Positions 1-5,413 of a stretch of 5,413 bases of DNA are shown here, piece after piece (position 1 is the first letter of the stretch; every line of letters begins with the position of its first letter). Origin of the DNA: Alphaproteobacteria bacterium. Its GTDB lineage: Bacteria; Pseudomonadota; Alphaproteobacteria; RF32; CAG-239. The stretch lies in the NCBI GenBank assembly GCA_017650255.1, contig JAGCFG010000101.1, forward strand, positions 1 through 5,413, written 5' to 3'. A model generated the notes under the pieces. The model was not told the origin of the DNA, did not search any database, and saw nothing but the letters and a program-made list of their open reading frames with translations. Made by a program: the position numbers and the translations under genes.

Positions 1-651
1 GAAGCCGATTGCAACCGATGCCCAGCCAGAAAAGGAGTTGAGGACTGATATGACAATCGGCATATCGGCGCCGCCTATCGGTATGACCATTGCAACTCCC
101 CATGTAGAGGCGATTATTGCCAATGTGAGGATGTTTGCAAAAGAATTGTCAATGTGAAAATATATTCCGAAAGCAATTGTGAGCAGGAAAAAAAGGATAT
201 TTGACGCAAGGAGGAAGTTTGTTTTTTTTATGCTTTTTGACAGCAGTCCCTGCAGTTTGCAAAAGGCAATTGCGGAGCCGGAAAAAGTTATTGCTCCGAT
301 GACGCATCCCAGAGTTATGGTGAACGGACAGTCGGTGAAACCGGAGATTTCTTCAAAAGAGATGCAGACTGCGGCACCGCCGCCAAGACCGTTGAAAGCG
401 GCAACCATTTGCGGAAGTTGGGTTATTTTTACTTTGTAGCCGATTATAATGCCGATTATGCCTCCTGATATTATTGTGATGAGTAACAGGAATGTGTTTG
501 TCGGCAAAGGATAAAAATCAAAAATTATGGCGACAGTCATTCCTAATGCGCCTAATATTCCGCCGGTTACGGCGCTTTTGGGGGATGATAAAAATTTGAA
601 CGATAAAATTATGCTGATAATACAAAAAATGGAGGAATAAAACGCTATCAT
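1..651 (-). CDS. pntB: NAD(P)+ transhydrogenase beta subunit, N-terminal part (partial at window edge)
   Basis: Beta subunit of the proton-translocating transhydrogenase. It supplies most of the membrane proton channel and, in its C-terminal part beyond this window, the NADP(H)-binding domain III. The enzyme uses the proton gradient to move hydride from NADH to NADP+. The 217 visible codons are open from the ATG at 651 to base 1. They encode a very hydrophobic protein with about six membrane segments. Family hallmarks are QMVAAFNGLGGGAA near residues 81-94 and GGADMPIVISVLNSFSGW near 193-210. Asn205 in the second motif matches the E. coli beta-Asn222 position. From memory, Asn87 lies where E. 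coli has beta-His91. The start codon overlaps the pntAB stop (ATGA, 648-651), and AAGGA-like purine runs lie just upstream, so translation is probably coupled. The subunit assignment is secure; the rest of the gene lies to the left of the window. Confidence 0.95.
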   Translation of the reverse strand, partial: MIAFYSSIFCIISIILSFKFLSSPKSAVTGGILGALGMTVAIIFDFYPLPTNTFLLLITIISGGIIGIIIGYKVKITQLPQMVAAFNGLGGGAAVCISFEEISGFTDCPFTITLGCVIGAITFSGSAIAFCKLQGLLSKSIKKTNFLLASNILFFLLTIAFGIYFHIDNSFANILTLAIIASTWGVAMVIPIGGADMPIVISVLNSFSGWASVAIGF

Positions 652-911
652 TTCCTTTTTTCCTTTTGTTTGAACATTGAAAGCATGTGGGCGGAGATGG
701 CAAATCCACCAAAAATGTTGAGAGAGGCCATAAAAACTGCGACCAATCGCCAAGAGTTGTTGCCAGTGGATGTAATTGCGCCAAGAATGATAATGCCAGA
801 TATTGCGTTTGATATGCTCATTAAGGGGGAATATAGAGCCGGTGTTACATTTAAGATTACAAGATAGCCGACAAATGCGGACAATACAAAAATGCACAGC
901 AAATCATACAT
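648..911 (-). CDS. pntAB: NAD(P)+ transhydrogenase alpha subunit part 2 (membrane segment, PntAB)
   Basis: Small integral membrane subunit (87 aa) that carries the alpha-side transmembrane helices (domain II) of the proton-pumping transhydrogenase. In E. coli this segment is fused to the end of PntA; in R. rubrum and many alphaproteobacteria it is a separate protein. Three hydrophobic helices are visible, at about residues 4-21, 31-48 and 53-75. The diagnostic motif TPALYSPLMSISNAISGI lies at 23-40 and NIFGGF at 65-70. A basic tail, KQKEKRK, ends the chain. It is shorter at the N-terminus than the R. rubrum form as I remember it, but the conserved core is complete. The ATG at 911 lies 8 nt inside the end of pntAA, with AAAGGA about 7 nt upstream of it. 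The stop codon overlaps the pntB start by 4 nt. Confidence 0.95.
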   Translation of the reverse strand: MYDLLCIFVLSAFVGYLVILNVTPALYSPLMSISNAISGIIILGAITSTGNNSWRLVAVFMASLNIFGGFAISAHMLSMFKQKEKRK

Positions 912-1875
912 TGTTTTTTCCTTTGTTGTAGGTTGCGTGGATAATTTCGTCGTTGAAATTTATGAATAGTTCTTTGGTGTCGGAATTGTAGATATAGTGG
1001 AGAAAATTATATAAATTTCGGGCAAAAAATCGGCTGGCGGAGTTGGAAATTTGTGACGGTAAATTGTGTGCTTTTATGATGGTTGATGATTGAATTTGCG
1101 GAGAAGTGTTGTTTGCGATGTCAATAATTGTGCAGGTTTTTGGAATTAGAGAAAAGTTTTCGGGGGTAATAAGGATTGGAGCTTGAGGGTATCTTCCGGC
1201 GGAGCAGATGATTATATCAGATTTTTTGAGATGGGTGTTTATGTCGTTTTGCGAGACAAATTGTGCTCCTACGGAAATGGCTTGTATTGCGGTTTCCTCT
1301 CTTAAATCGGTGGCAAAAACTTTTGCTCCTAAACGTTTGGCTGTTGCGGCGGCCTGTAAACCGACAACTCCGAGCCCAAAAACAAAAACATTTATGGGAG
1401 GTATGCTGCCGGCAGATGTTATCATCATTGGAACGCAGCGGTTGAGGTGATTGCAGGCAAGCAAGGTGGCTTTGTAGCCGGCCAAGTTATCTTGTGACGA
1501 TAAAATATCCATGCTTTGGGCCTTTGAAATACGAGGCATTTTTTCTAAAGCAAAATATGGAAAATTGAAAGATTTTTCCGAGCAATGGCTGAAGTCGCCA
1601 ATGACTATGGTTGTATCGGGAATTAGATTTTTTTCTTGTTCAAGAGGTGCCCAAATTTTCAGTAATATATCGCAAGATGAGCAAACTTCACTGGCAGAGT
1701 TTTTGAAAATGGCAGAGTTTTTATGGAACGAATCGTCGGGAAAACCGGCGTTTGTACCGGAGTTGGTTTCGATGAGAACAGAATGGCCTTCTTGGCTCAA
1801 GTTTTTTGCAATATCTGGTGTTATTGCTACGCGGTTTTCATCTTTTGTTTGTTCTTTTATTATGCCTATAATCAT
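904..1875 (-). CDS. pntAA: NAD(P)+ transhydrogenase alpha subunit part 1 (NAD(H)-binding domain I, PntAA), short form
   Basis: Soluble NAD(H)-binding subunit, peripheral on the cytoplasmic side of the transhydrogenase, where hydride leaves NADH. At 323 aa it is short for a family of about 370-385. Visible motifs are the N-terminal RVAITP (15-20), MPRISKAQSMDILSSQ (113-128) and NLAGY (130-134), which hold the counterparts of R. rubrum Arg127, Gln132, Asp135, Ser138 and Tyr146 (here R115, Q120, D123, S126, Y134). The Rossmann motif GLGVVGLQA spans 167-175, and the acidic residue after strand 2 is D190. Compared with R. rubrum from memory, about 30 residues are missing after position 208, which includes the mobile loop that closes over NAD(H). 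The later EAGGN stretch is replaced by NNTSP (255-259). The start is well supported by GAGGT 5 nt upstream of the ATG. Alanine dehydrogenase is the nearest alternative, but the adjacent pntAB and pntB rule it out. Confidence 0.93.
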   Translation of the reverse strand: MIIGIIKEQTKDENRVAITPDIAKNLSQEGHSVLIETNSGTNAGFPDDSFHKNSAIFKNSASEVCSSCDILLKIWAPLEQEKNLIPDTTIVIGDFSHCSEKSFNFPYFALEKMPRISKAQSMDILSSQDNLAGYKATLLACNHLNRCVPMMITSAGSIPPINVFVFGLGVVGLQAAATAKRLGAKVFATDLREETAIQAISVGAQFVSQNDINTHLKKSDIIICSAGRYPQAPILITPENFSLIPKTCTIIDIANNTSPQIQSSTIIKAHNLPSQISNSASRFFARNLYNFLHYIYNSDTKELFINFNDEIIHATYNKGKNNV

Positions 1876-1938
1876 TTTTTACCTCGCTATAGTTTTTGAT
1901 ATAATTATGAAAAATTTTTTTGAAACGAGGGTAGGCAC
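1876..1938 (-). promoter_or_regulatory. pnt operon leader and possible promoter
   Basis: This is the only non-coding gap in front of pntAA that lies after the preceding terminator, so the operon promoter should be here or upstream of gapR by read-through. On the minus strand it holds a GAGGT ribosome binding site (1881-1885) 5 nt before the ATG. It also holds an extremely A/T-rich stretch with a -10-like CATAAT (1904-1909) and a weak TTTCAA/TATATC pair at 16 nt spacing (1920-1925 and 1898-1903). No convincing -35 box is visible. The ribosome binding site is firm; the promoter is a guess from position and composition. Confidence 0.35.
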
Positions 1939-1940
1939 AA

Positions 1941-1967
1941 AAAAATGGGAGAACGTCTCCCATTTTT
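1941..1967 (-). terminator. Rho-independent terminator after gapR
   Basis: A perfect 12-bp stem is formed by 1941-1952 and 1956-1967, with a 3-base loop. The core is ATGGGAGA/TCTCCCAT and the outer four pairs are A-T. Read on the minus strand, the stem runs into seven T residues (1945-1939), and it starts 22 nt after the gapR stop. The plus strand also has T residues after the core, so it could act in both directions, but no plus-strand gene reads into it. It isolates gapR from the pnt operon. Confidence 0.88.
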
Positions 1968-1989
1968 GGTAATAAAATTAATCTTAAAG

Positions 1990-2232
1990 TTATAGATCAA
2001 GTGCTTTGCGATATGTATCCAACAGATATTCCTGCTCTTCGCGATCGCTGGCATTCATTTTGCGCAATTTGATAATGGTGCGCATAATTTTGGTGTCGAA
2101 TCCGGCTGATTTTGCCTCGGCATATACATCACGAATATCGCCGGCGAGAGCTTTTTTTTCTTCTTCCAGACGTTCAATACGTTCGATAAGTGAACGTAGG
2201 CGATCTGAAGCAATACCTCCAACTTCTGTCAT
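1990..2232 (-). CDS. gapR: GapR-like nucleoid-associated protein (DUF2312/UPF0335)
   Basis: An 80-aa protein of the DUF2312 family. The studied member, Caulobacter GapR, is a chromosome-associated protein that binds A/T-rich, overtwisted DNA ahead of transcription and replication and stimulates topoisomerases. Here residues 9-45 form a charged, heptad-like helix (RLRSLIERIERLEEEKKAL at 11-29). This is followed by the family signature VYAEAKSAGFDTKIMRTIIK (36-55) with basic residues K48, R51, K55, R57 and K58, then a final acidic/aliphatic helix. It is a little shorter at the N-terminus than Caulobacter GapR (about 89 aa from memory), with the core complete. GGAGA 7 nt before the ATG supports the start. 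The gene is monocistronic between its own promoter region and the hairpin terminator. The family call is secure; function is by homology. Its presence is the best taxonomic clue in the window. Confidence 0.93.
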   Translation of the reverse strand: MTEVGGIASDRLRSLIERIERLEEEKKALAGDIRDVYAEAKSAGFDTKIMRTIIKLRKMNASDREEQEYLLDTYRKALDL

Positions 2233-2267
2233 CTGTTTTCTCCATAAAAGTTAAAATTGTTGTTCGG

Positions 2268-2296
2268 AGGTTAGCAAAAAGCAGATGTTTTGACAA
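2268..2296 (-). promoter_or_regulatory. Candidate gapR promoter
   Basis: On the minus strand, TTGTCA (2291-2296) and TAACCT (2268-2273) are separated by exactly 17 nt. The -35 differs from consensus at one base; the -10 is weak, matching at three positions. Transcription would begin near 2261, giving a leader of about 28 nt that ends in the GGAGA ribosome binding site. The -35 box lies on the same bases as the pyk -35 box on the other strand. Confidence 0.45.
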
Positions 2297-2320
2297 GGAA
2301 AAATTTACTAAAAATAAAAT
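2290..2320 (+). promoter_or_regulatory. Candidate pyk promoter
   Basis: A perfect TTGACA -35 box (2290-2295) is followed by TAAAAT (2315-2320, five of six matches to TATAAT). The 19-nt spacer is slightly longer than ideal. Predicted initiation is near 2327, which leaves a leader of about 45 nt before the ATG at 2372. This supports the downstream start codon, because the in-frame GTG at 2327 would lie at the transcript's 5' end. Confidence 0.5.
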
Positions 2321-2371
2321 AATCTTGTGATAAAAAATATGACAGTACAATTTTTTGCAGGAAGAACAAAT

Positions 2372-3796
2372 ATGCCAAGAAAAACATATACTCATATTTT
2401 AGCAACGCTCGGACCTTCTTCTGATAGTGAGGAAAAAATTTCGGCACTTATTGATGCCGGTGCAGATGCTTTTAGGTTTAACTTCAGCCACGGAACACAT
2501 GAAGATCACAAGAAGCGATTTGCCATTGTAAGAAAGCTGGCGAAGCAAAAATCAGTTAATTTAGCGATTTTGGCTGATTTGCAAGGTCCGAAATTGAGAG
2601 TTGCCGAGTTTAAGAAAGATAAGGTTTTGCTTAAAGAAGGGCAAAAATTTGTTTTGGATATGAAAAAAGAATTGGGCGACGAAACAAGAGTTTGTTTGCC
2701 GCACAAGGAAATTTTTGCGGCAATAAAAGTCGGAGATGAATTGTTGCTCAACGATGGCAATATTGTTCTGGAGATTGTTGAAAAAACAAATCAAAGCGCA
2801 GTAACAAAAGTTAAAGTAGGCGGAGAACTTTCCAGTCATAAAGGGGTTAATCTGCCGAATATTAAACTGCCGATTTCAGCGATTACGAAGAAAGACAGAG
2901 ATGATCTTAAATTCGCTTTGGAACTCGGGGTTGATTGGGTGTGTTTGTCTTTTGTGCAATCGGTGGATGATGTGATTGAGGCCAGAAAATTGATAGGTGA
3001 TAAAGCCATGATAATTTCTAAGCTGGAAAAACCGAGTGCGATTGAGCAGCTTGAAGAGATTATTAAGCTTTCCGACGGAATTATGGTTGCAAGAGGCGAT
3101 TTGGGGGTTGAGTGTCCGTTGCAGACTGTTCCAATTTTGCAGAAGAAAATTGTGCATGCTTGTCGGCAGTATGCAAGACCGGTAATTGTGGCGACGCAAA
3201 TGCTGGAATCGATGATAGAAAAGCCTACTCCGACAAGAGCAGAAGTTTCCGATGTGGCAACTGCGGTTTATGACGGTTGCGATACTGTTATGCTTTCGGC
3301 AGAAACGGCGGCAGGAAAATATCCGGTGCAAGCGGTTAAAATGATGAGCAAAATTATCACTCAAGTTGAGGCTGATCCGCATTTTTTGAAGAGTGTTCAG
3401 AGAGCTTTTGTGTCGAGCAAATGTATTGATGAGTCTGATTCAATTGCGTATGCCGCGAGTGAAATTGCTAAAGTGTTGAACAAAGTTTCGGCGATTGTGA
3501 CTTATACTTCTTCGGGAAAAACAACATTTTTGATAGCACGTGAAAGACCGAGAATTCCGATTGTAGCACTGACACCCGAGGACAAAGTTGCACAACAGCT
3601 GGCTTTGGTATGGGGAGCAAGACCGGTTGTTAAAAAACGTTATTTCTCAAGTTTTGAAAAATTTGAAGATAATGCGGTAAAATCGGTAAAAGAGAAAGGG
3701 TTGGCAAAAGCCGGAGATCACATTATTATTACCGGCGGTTTTCCTCTTGGTGTCAGAGGAAGAACTAATATTTTGCATACTGTACATATTAAATAG
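2372..3796 (+). CDS. pyk: Pyruvate kinase, K+-independent type
   Basis: Final step of glycolysis: phosphoenolpyruvate plus ADP gives pyruvate plus ATP, in the cytoplasm. The product is 474 aa, normal for bacterial pyruvate kinases. Landmarks in order: ATLGPSS (11-17); substrate-binding Arg35 in FRFNFSHG (34-41); DLQGPKLR (69-76), then the beta-barrel B domain (about 77-165); catalytic Lys217 and metal-binding Glu219 in SKLEKPSAIEQ; metal-binding Asp243 in MVARGDLGVE (238-247); the family stretch ATQMLESM (274-281) to MLSAETAAGKYP (307-318); and the C-terminal regulatory domain ending GGFPLGVRGRTN. Lys74 with Leu70, Gln71 and Val77 matches the K+-independent subgroup; K+-dependent enzymes have Glu at the Lys position. 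The chosen ATG has AGGAAG 7 nt upstream. In-frame GTG 2327 and ATG 2339 lack a ribosome binding site and would add residues before the conserved start. The gene is transcribed divergently from gapR and converges on truA. Confidence 0.97.
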   Translation: MPRKTYTHILATLGPSSDSEEKISALIDAGADAFRFNFSHGTHEDHKKRFAIVRKLAKQKSVNLAILADLQGPKLRVAEFKKDKVLLKEGQKFVLDMKKELGDETRVCLPHKEIFAAIKVGDELLLNDGNIVLEIVEKTNQSAVTKVKVGGELSSHKGVNLPNIKLPISAITKKDRDDLKFALELGVDWVCLSFVQSVDDVIEARKLIGDKAMIISKLEKPSAIEQLEEIIKLSDGIMVARGDLGVECPLQTVPILQKKIVHACRQYARPVIVATQMLESMIEKPTPTRAEVSDVATAVYDGCDTVMLSAETAAGKYPVQAVKMMSKIITQVEADPHFLKSVQRAFVSSKCIDESDSIAYAASEIAKVLNKVSAIVTYTSSGKTTFLIARERPRIPIVALTPEDKVAQQLALVWGARPVVKKRYFSSFEKFEDNAVKSVKEKGLAKAGDHIIITGGFPLGVRGRTNILHTVHIK

Positions 3797-3819
3797 AAAA
3801 TTTTTCAGTAGAAAATTTT
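3797..3819. terminator. A/T-rich inverted repeat between convergent pyk and truA
   Basis: AAAATTTTTC (3797-3806) can pair with GAAAATTTT (3811-3819) around an AGTA loop, with one bulged T. It starts directly after the pyk stop, covers the whole 8-nt gap and extends through the truA stop into its last codons. It is placed like a bidirectional terminator, with T runs on both strands. However, the stem is almost pure A-T and would be weak, so the role is uncertain. Confidence 0.4.
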
Positions 3820-4550
3820 GTTGAGGTATAGTCCGTGGGCAGGGGCAGTTGGTCCGGCGGCAGAGCGGTCTTTTTTTTCTAAAATAATGGCAATATCTTG
3901 GGGTGCTAAATGTCCGTCGCCAACCATTTTTAGGGTTCCTACCATGTTGCGAACCTGGTGGTGCAAAAAAGATTTTGCTTCTACATAAAAAGTGATTTCT
4001 TCACCGTTTTGGGAGATTTCGAGTTTATCTAAAGTTTTTAGCGGTGATTTGGCTTGGCATTTTGCGGCGCGAAAAGATGAAAAATCGTGATGTCCGAGGA
4101 GATATTTTGCACCTTCGCGCATTTTTTCAACATCTAGTGGTACAAAAACCCACCAGCTGCGGTATTTATCCAAAATCAAGGGTGAGCGGCGGTTGGTTAT
4201 GCGATATATATAACTGCGTTTGATGGCTGAAAAGCGAGCGTTGAGGTATTATCGACTTTTTCGACTTCTAGGACGGATACGGGGGCCTCTAAAGTTCTTA
4301 AGTGAGCGTTAATCGCTTCTTTTATGCGAAAAGTGTCAAAGTCGGAGCTTAAGTCAAAATGTGCAACTTGTCCAAGCGCATGAACTCCGGCATCGGTGCG
4401 TCCGGATCCGTAAACCTCGGTCTCTTGAGCACAAAAGTTAAAAATGGCTTTTTCTACAAACTCTTGCACACTTGGGCCATCGAGCTGTTTTTGCCAGCCG
4501 AGCAAATTTATCCCGTCATATTCTAGAGTTATTTTATATCTCTGCGACAT
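3805..4550 (-). pseudogene. truA: tRNA pseudouridine(38-40) synthase TruA, split by an apparent 1-nt deletion
   Basis: TruA converts uridines 38-40 of the tRNA anticodon stem-loop to pseudouridine. The gene is present end to end but in two frames. The first part starts at the ATG at 4550 and shows YKITLEYDG (5-13) and GSGRTDAGVHALGQVAHFD (48-66) with catalytic Asp53. Homology stops at about residue 102, and the frame ends at 4197 after a non-homologous tail. From 4242 the other frame continues correctly with NARFSAIKRSYIYR, NRRSPLILDKYRSWWV, HHDFSSFRAAKCQAKSP, FLHHQVRNMVGTL and DRSAAGPTAPAHGLYLNK, ending at 3805. One extra base near 4242-4245 would restore a 248-aa protein of normal length; adding a T would give TFNARFSA. 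The second half has its own ATG (4179), but a product starting there would lack the catalytic Asp. No slippery heptamer is seen. A sequencing or assembly error and a recent mutation are both possible. The upstream gene ends on the start codon (TAATG), and no clear ribosome binding site is visible, so translation is probably coupled. Confidence 0.9.
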
Positions 4551-5413
4551 TAGGCGGCAATGGTTTGCTTTGAGGTTTTGGATTTTGAATAGAAGCCTAA
4601 TTGTTTTTCAACTTCCCAAATTACTTTCAATGCATTATAGGCATTTTCACCGGTTACGCGGGGAGTTTCTGTGCCGTTGATGCATTTTGTGAAATGGGTA
4701 AGCTCAGCTTGAAGCGGCTGATTTGTGGGGATAAACAATTGTTCTACACTGCCTTTCAAACCATAGTTCATCCATTCGGGGATGTTTTCCTGGTTGACAT
4801 AGGGCATACGACCTTGGGAATGGACATTTATGCTTTGGTTGATAAAGTCCATATCGATATAGTTTGTGTCGGTGGTTACGGTCAAAGTGCGAACACGTGC
4901 TTGGGTAATTCTGCTGGCGGTAATGTTCGCAGTTACTCCGTTTTCAAATTCTAACAAAGCGGTAATATAGTCTTTGCCCTCAGGATGGTCAGAAGTTTTA
5001 ACCGAGGCTGCTTGGACATTGATAACCGGAGATTTTACCAGTGATTGAATTACTTCGACATCGTGAATCATTAAATCCATGGCAACGGAAACATCGGTAA
5101 TGCGACCAGAGGCAGCAGACATTCTTTGTGCCGTAAGAGAGCGAATTTTTGAAGTGTCCGAGAGGATTTTTGCCATTTGTTCAACAGCGGGGTTGAAGCG
5201 CTCAATATGTCCGACACAGAGAACAACATTGTTTTTTGCGGCGGCATTTATCAGTCTTTGACAACCTTCTTCTGAGGTGGCAAGTGGTTTTTCCATCATG
5301 CAATGTATGCCGTGATTTAAGAAAAATTCGCCGACATCGGCATGGGTGACAGAGGTTGTGACAACGCTGACGGCATTAACTTTTTTTGCAACTTCTTCCA
5401 AGCTGGAAAAAGC
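4550..5413 (-). CDS. Gfo/Idh/MocA-family NAD(P)-dependent oxidoreductase (partial, N-terminus outside window)
   Basis: The visible 287 residues lack the N-terminal nucleotide-binding GxGxxG region, which lies beyond the right edge; the frame is open to base 5413. Members oxidise or reduce sugars, inositols and sugar nucleotides with NAD(P). Visible hallmarks, numbered from the first visible codon, are VNAVSVVTTSVTHAD (12-26, end of the Rossmann fold), EKP (41-43) with the family's catalytic-site lysine, GHIERFNP (68-75), and DLMIHD (113-118) with the conserved histidine of the C-terminal domain. A beta-sheet C-terminal domain follows. The GHIERFNP plus MIHD pattern resembles proteins I associate with UDP-GlcNAc 3-dehydrogenase (GnnA-like) annotations in lipid A loci, but the substrate cannot be read from this fragment and no lpx gene is visible. 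TTG at 5401 is only an internal leucine codon. The stop shares one base with the truA start, implying an operon. Confidence 0.9.
   Translation of the reverse strand, partial: AFSSLEEVAKKVNAVSVVTTSVTHADVGEFFLNHGIHCMMEKPLATSEEGCQRLINAAAKNNVVLCVGHIERFNPAVEQMAKILSDTSKIRSLTAQRMSAASGRITDVSVAMDLMIHDVEVIQSLVKSPVINVQAASVKTSDHPEGKDYITALLEFENGVTANITASRITQARVRTLTVTTDTNYIDMDFINQSINVHSQGRMPYVNQENIPEWMNYGLKGSVEQLFIPTNQPLQAELTHFTKCINGTETPRVTGENAYNALKVIWEVEKQLGFYSKSKTSKQTIAA

Noticed and set aside
518..784. An 88-codon minus-strand frame across the pntAB/pntB junction
   Set aside because: It is the out-of-frame reading of two genes whose true frames give clear transhydrogenase motifs.
1511..1972. A 153-codon open frame on the plus strand opposite pntAA
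   Set aside because: It lies antisense to a well-supported gene, has no recognisable family or ribosome binding site, and its end runs through the terminator hairpin.
2327..2371. A longer pyruvate kinase starting at GTG 2327 or ATG 2339
   Set aside because: Neither has a Shine-Dalgarno sequence, the GTG sits at the predicted transcript start, and family homology begins just after the ATG at 2372, which has AGGAAG upstream.
2876..3382. A 168-codon open frame on the minus strand inside pyk
   Set aside because: It is rich in His, Arg, Asn and Cys, typical of an antisense shadow, and pyk is certain over this stretch.
4201..4213. The short AT dinucleotide run as the site of the truA frameshift
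   Set aside because: The correct downstream frame already reads NARFSAIKR before this run, so the shift lies upstream of it, near 4242-4245.
4234..4250. Programmed -1 ribosomal frameshifting in truA
   Set aside because: No X-XXY-YYZ slippery heptamer is present at the junction, and I know of no programmed shift in this family; mutation or sequence error is simpler.
5399..5401. TTG as the start of the oxidoreductase
   Set aside because: The frame is open upstream to the window edge and the Rossmann fold would be missing, so this is an internal leucine codon.
1..5413. tRNA, rRNA, CRISPR, insertion sequence, attachment site or riboswitch
   Set aside because: No repeat arrays, terminal inverted repeats, transposase-like frames or cloverleaf sequences were seen; non-coding gaps are all under 150 bases and are explained by promoters and terminators.

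Overview
This window is a compact, A+T-rich stretch of core chromosome, most likely from an alphaproteobacterium. Three things point there: a GapR/DUF2312 protein, which is essentially confined to Alphaproteobacteria; a transhydrogenase split into three genes (pntAA-pntAB-pntB), as in Rhodospirillum rubrum; and the style of the pyruvate kinase and TruA sequences. The low G+C and many AAA/TTT runs suggest a host-associated or gut lineage rather than a typical GC-rich free-living one. I cannot place it more precisely.

Layout: (1) 1-1875, minus strand: a proton-translocating NAD(P)+ transhydrogenase operon read from right to left, pntAA, pntAB, pntB, with overlapping reading frames. pntB runs off the left edge. 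(2) 1990-2232, minus strand: gapR, followed by a strong hairpin terminator at 1941-1967 that separates it from the pnt operon. (3) 2233-2371: a divergent promoter region in which the gapR and pyk promoter candidates share overlapping -35 boxes. (4) 2372-3796, plus strand: pyruvate kinase with the residues of the K+-independent type. (5) 3805-4550, minus strand: truA, broken into two frames by an apparent one-base deletion. (6) 4550-5413, minus strand: the C-terminal part of a Gfo/Idh/MocA-family oxidoreductase, entering from the right edge; its stop codon overlaps the truA start codon.

The genes are housekeeping in nature: redox balance and NADPH supply (Pnt), lower glycolysis (Pyk), nucleoid organisation (GapR), tRNA modification (TruA) and probably sugar-nucleotide metabolism (the oxidoreductase). 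Nearly every base is accounted for. There are no RNA genes, mobile elements, CRISPR arrays or phage genes. I do not see an undescribed multi-gene system. The points most worth a second look are the truA frameshift, a PntAA that appears to lack the NAD-site mobile loop, the K+-independent pyruvate kinase signature, and the shared gapR/pyk promoter region.
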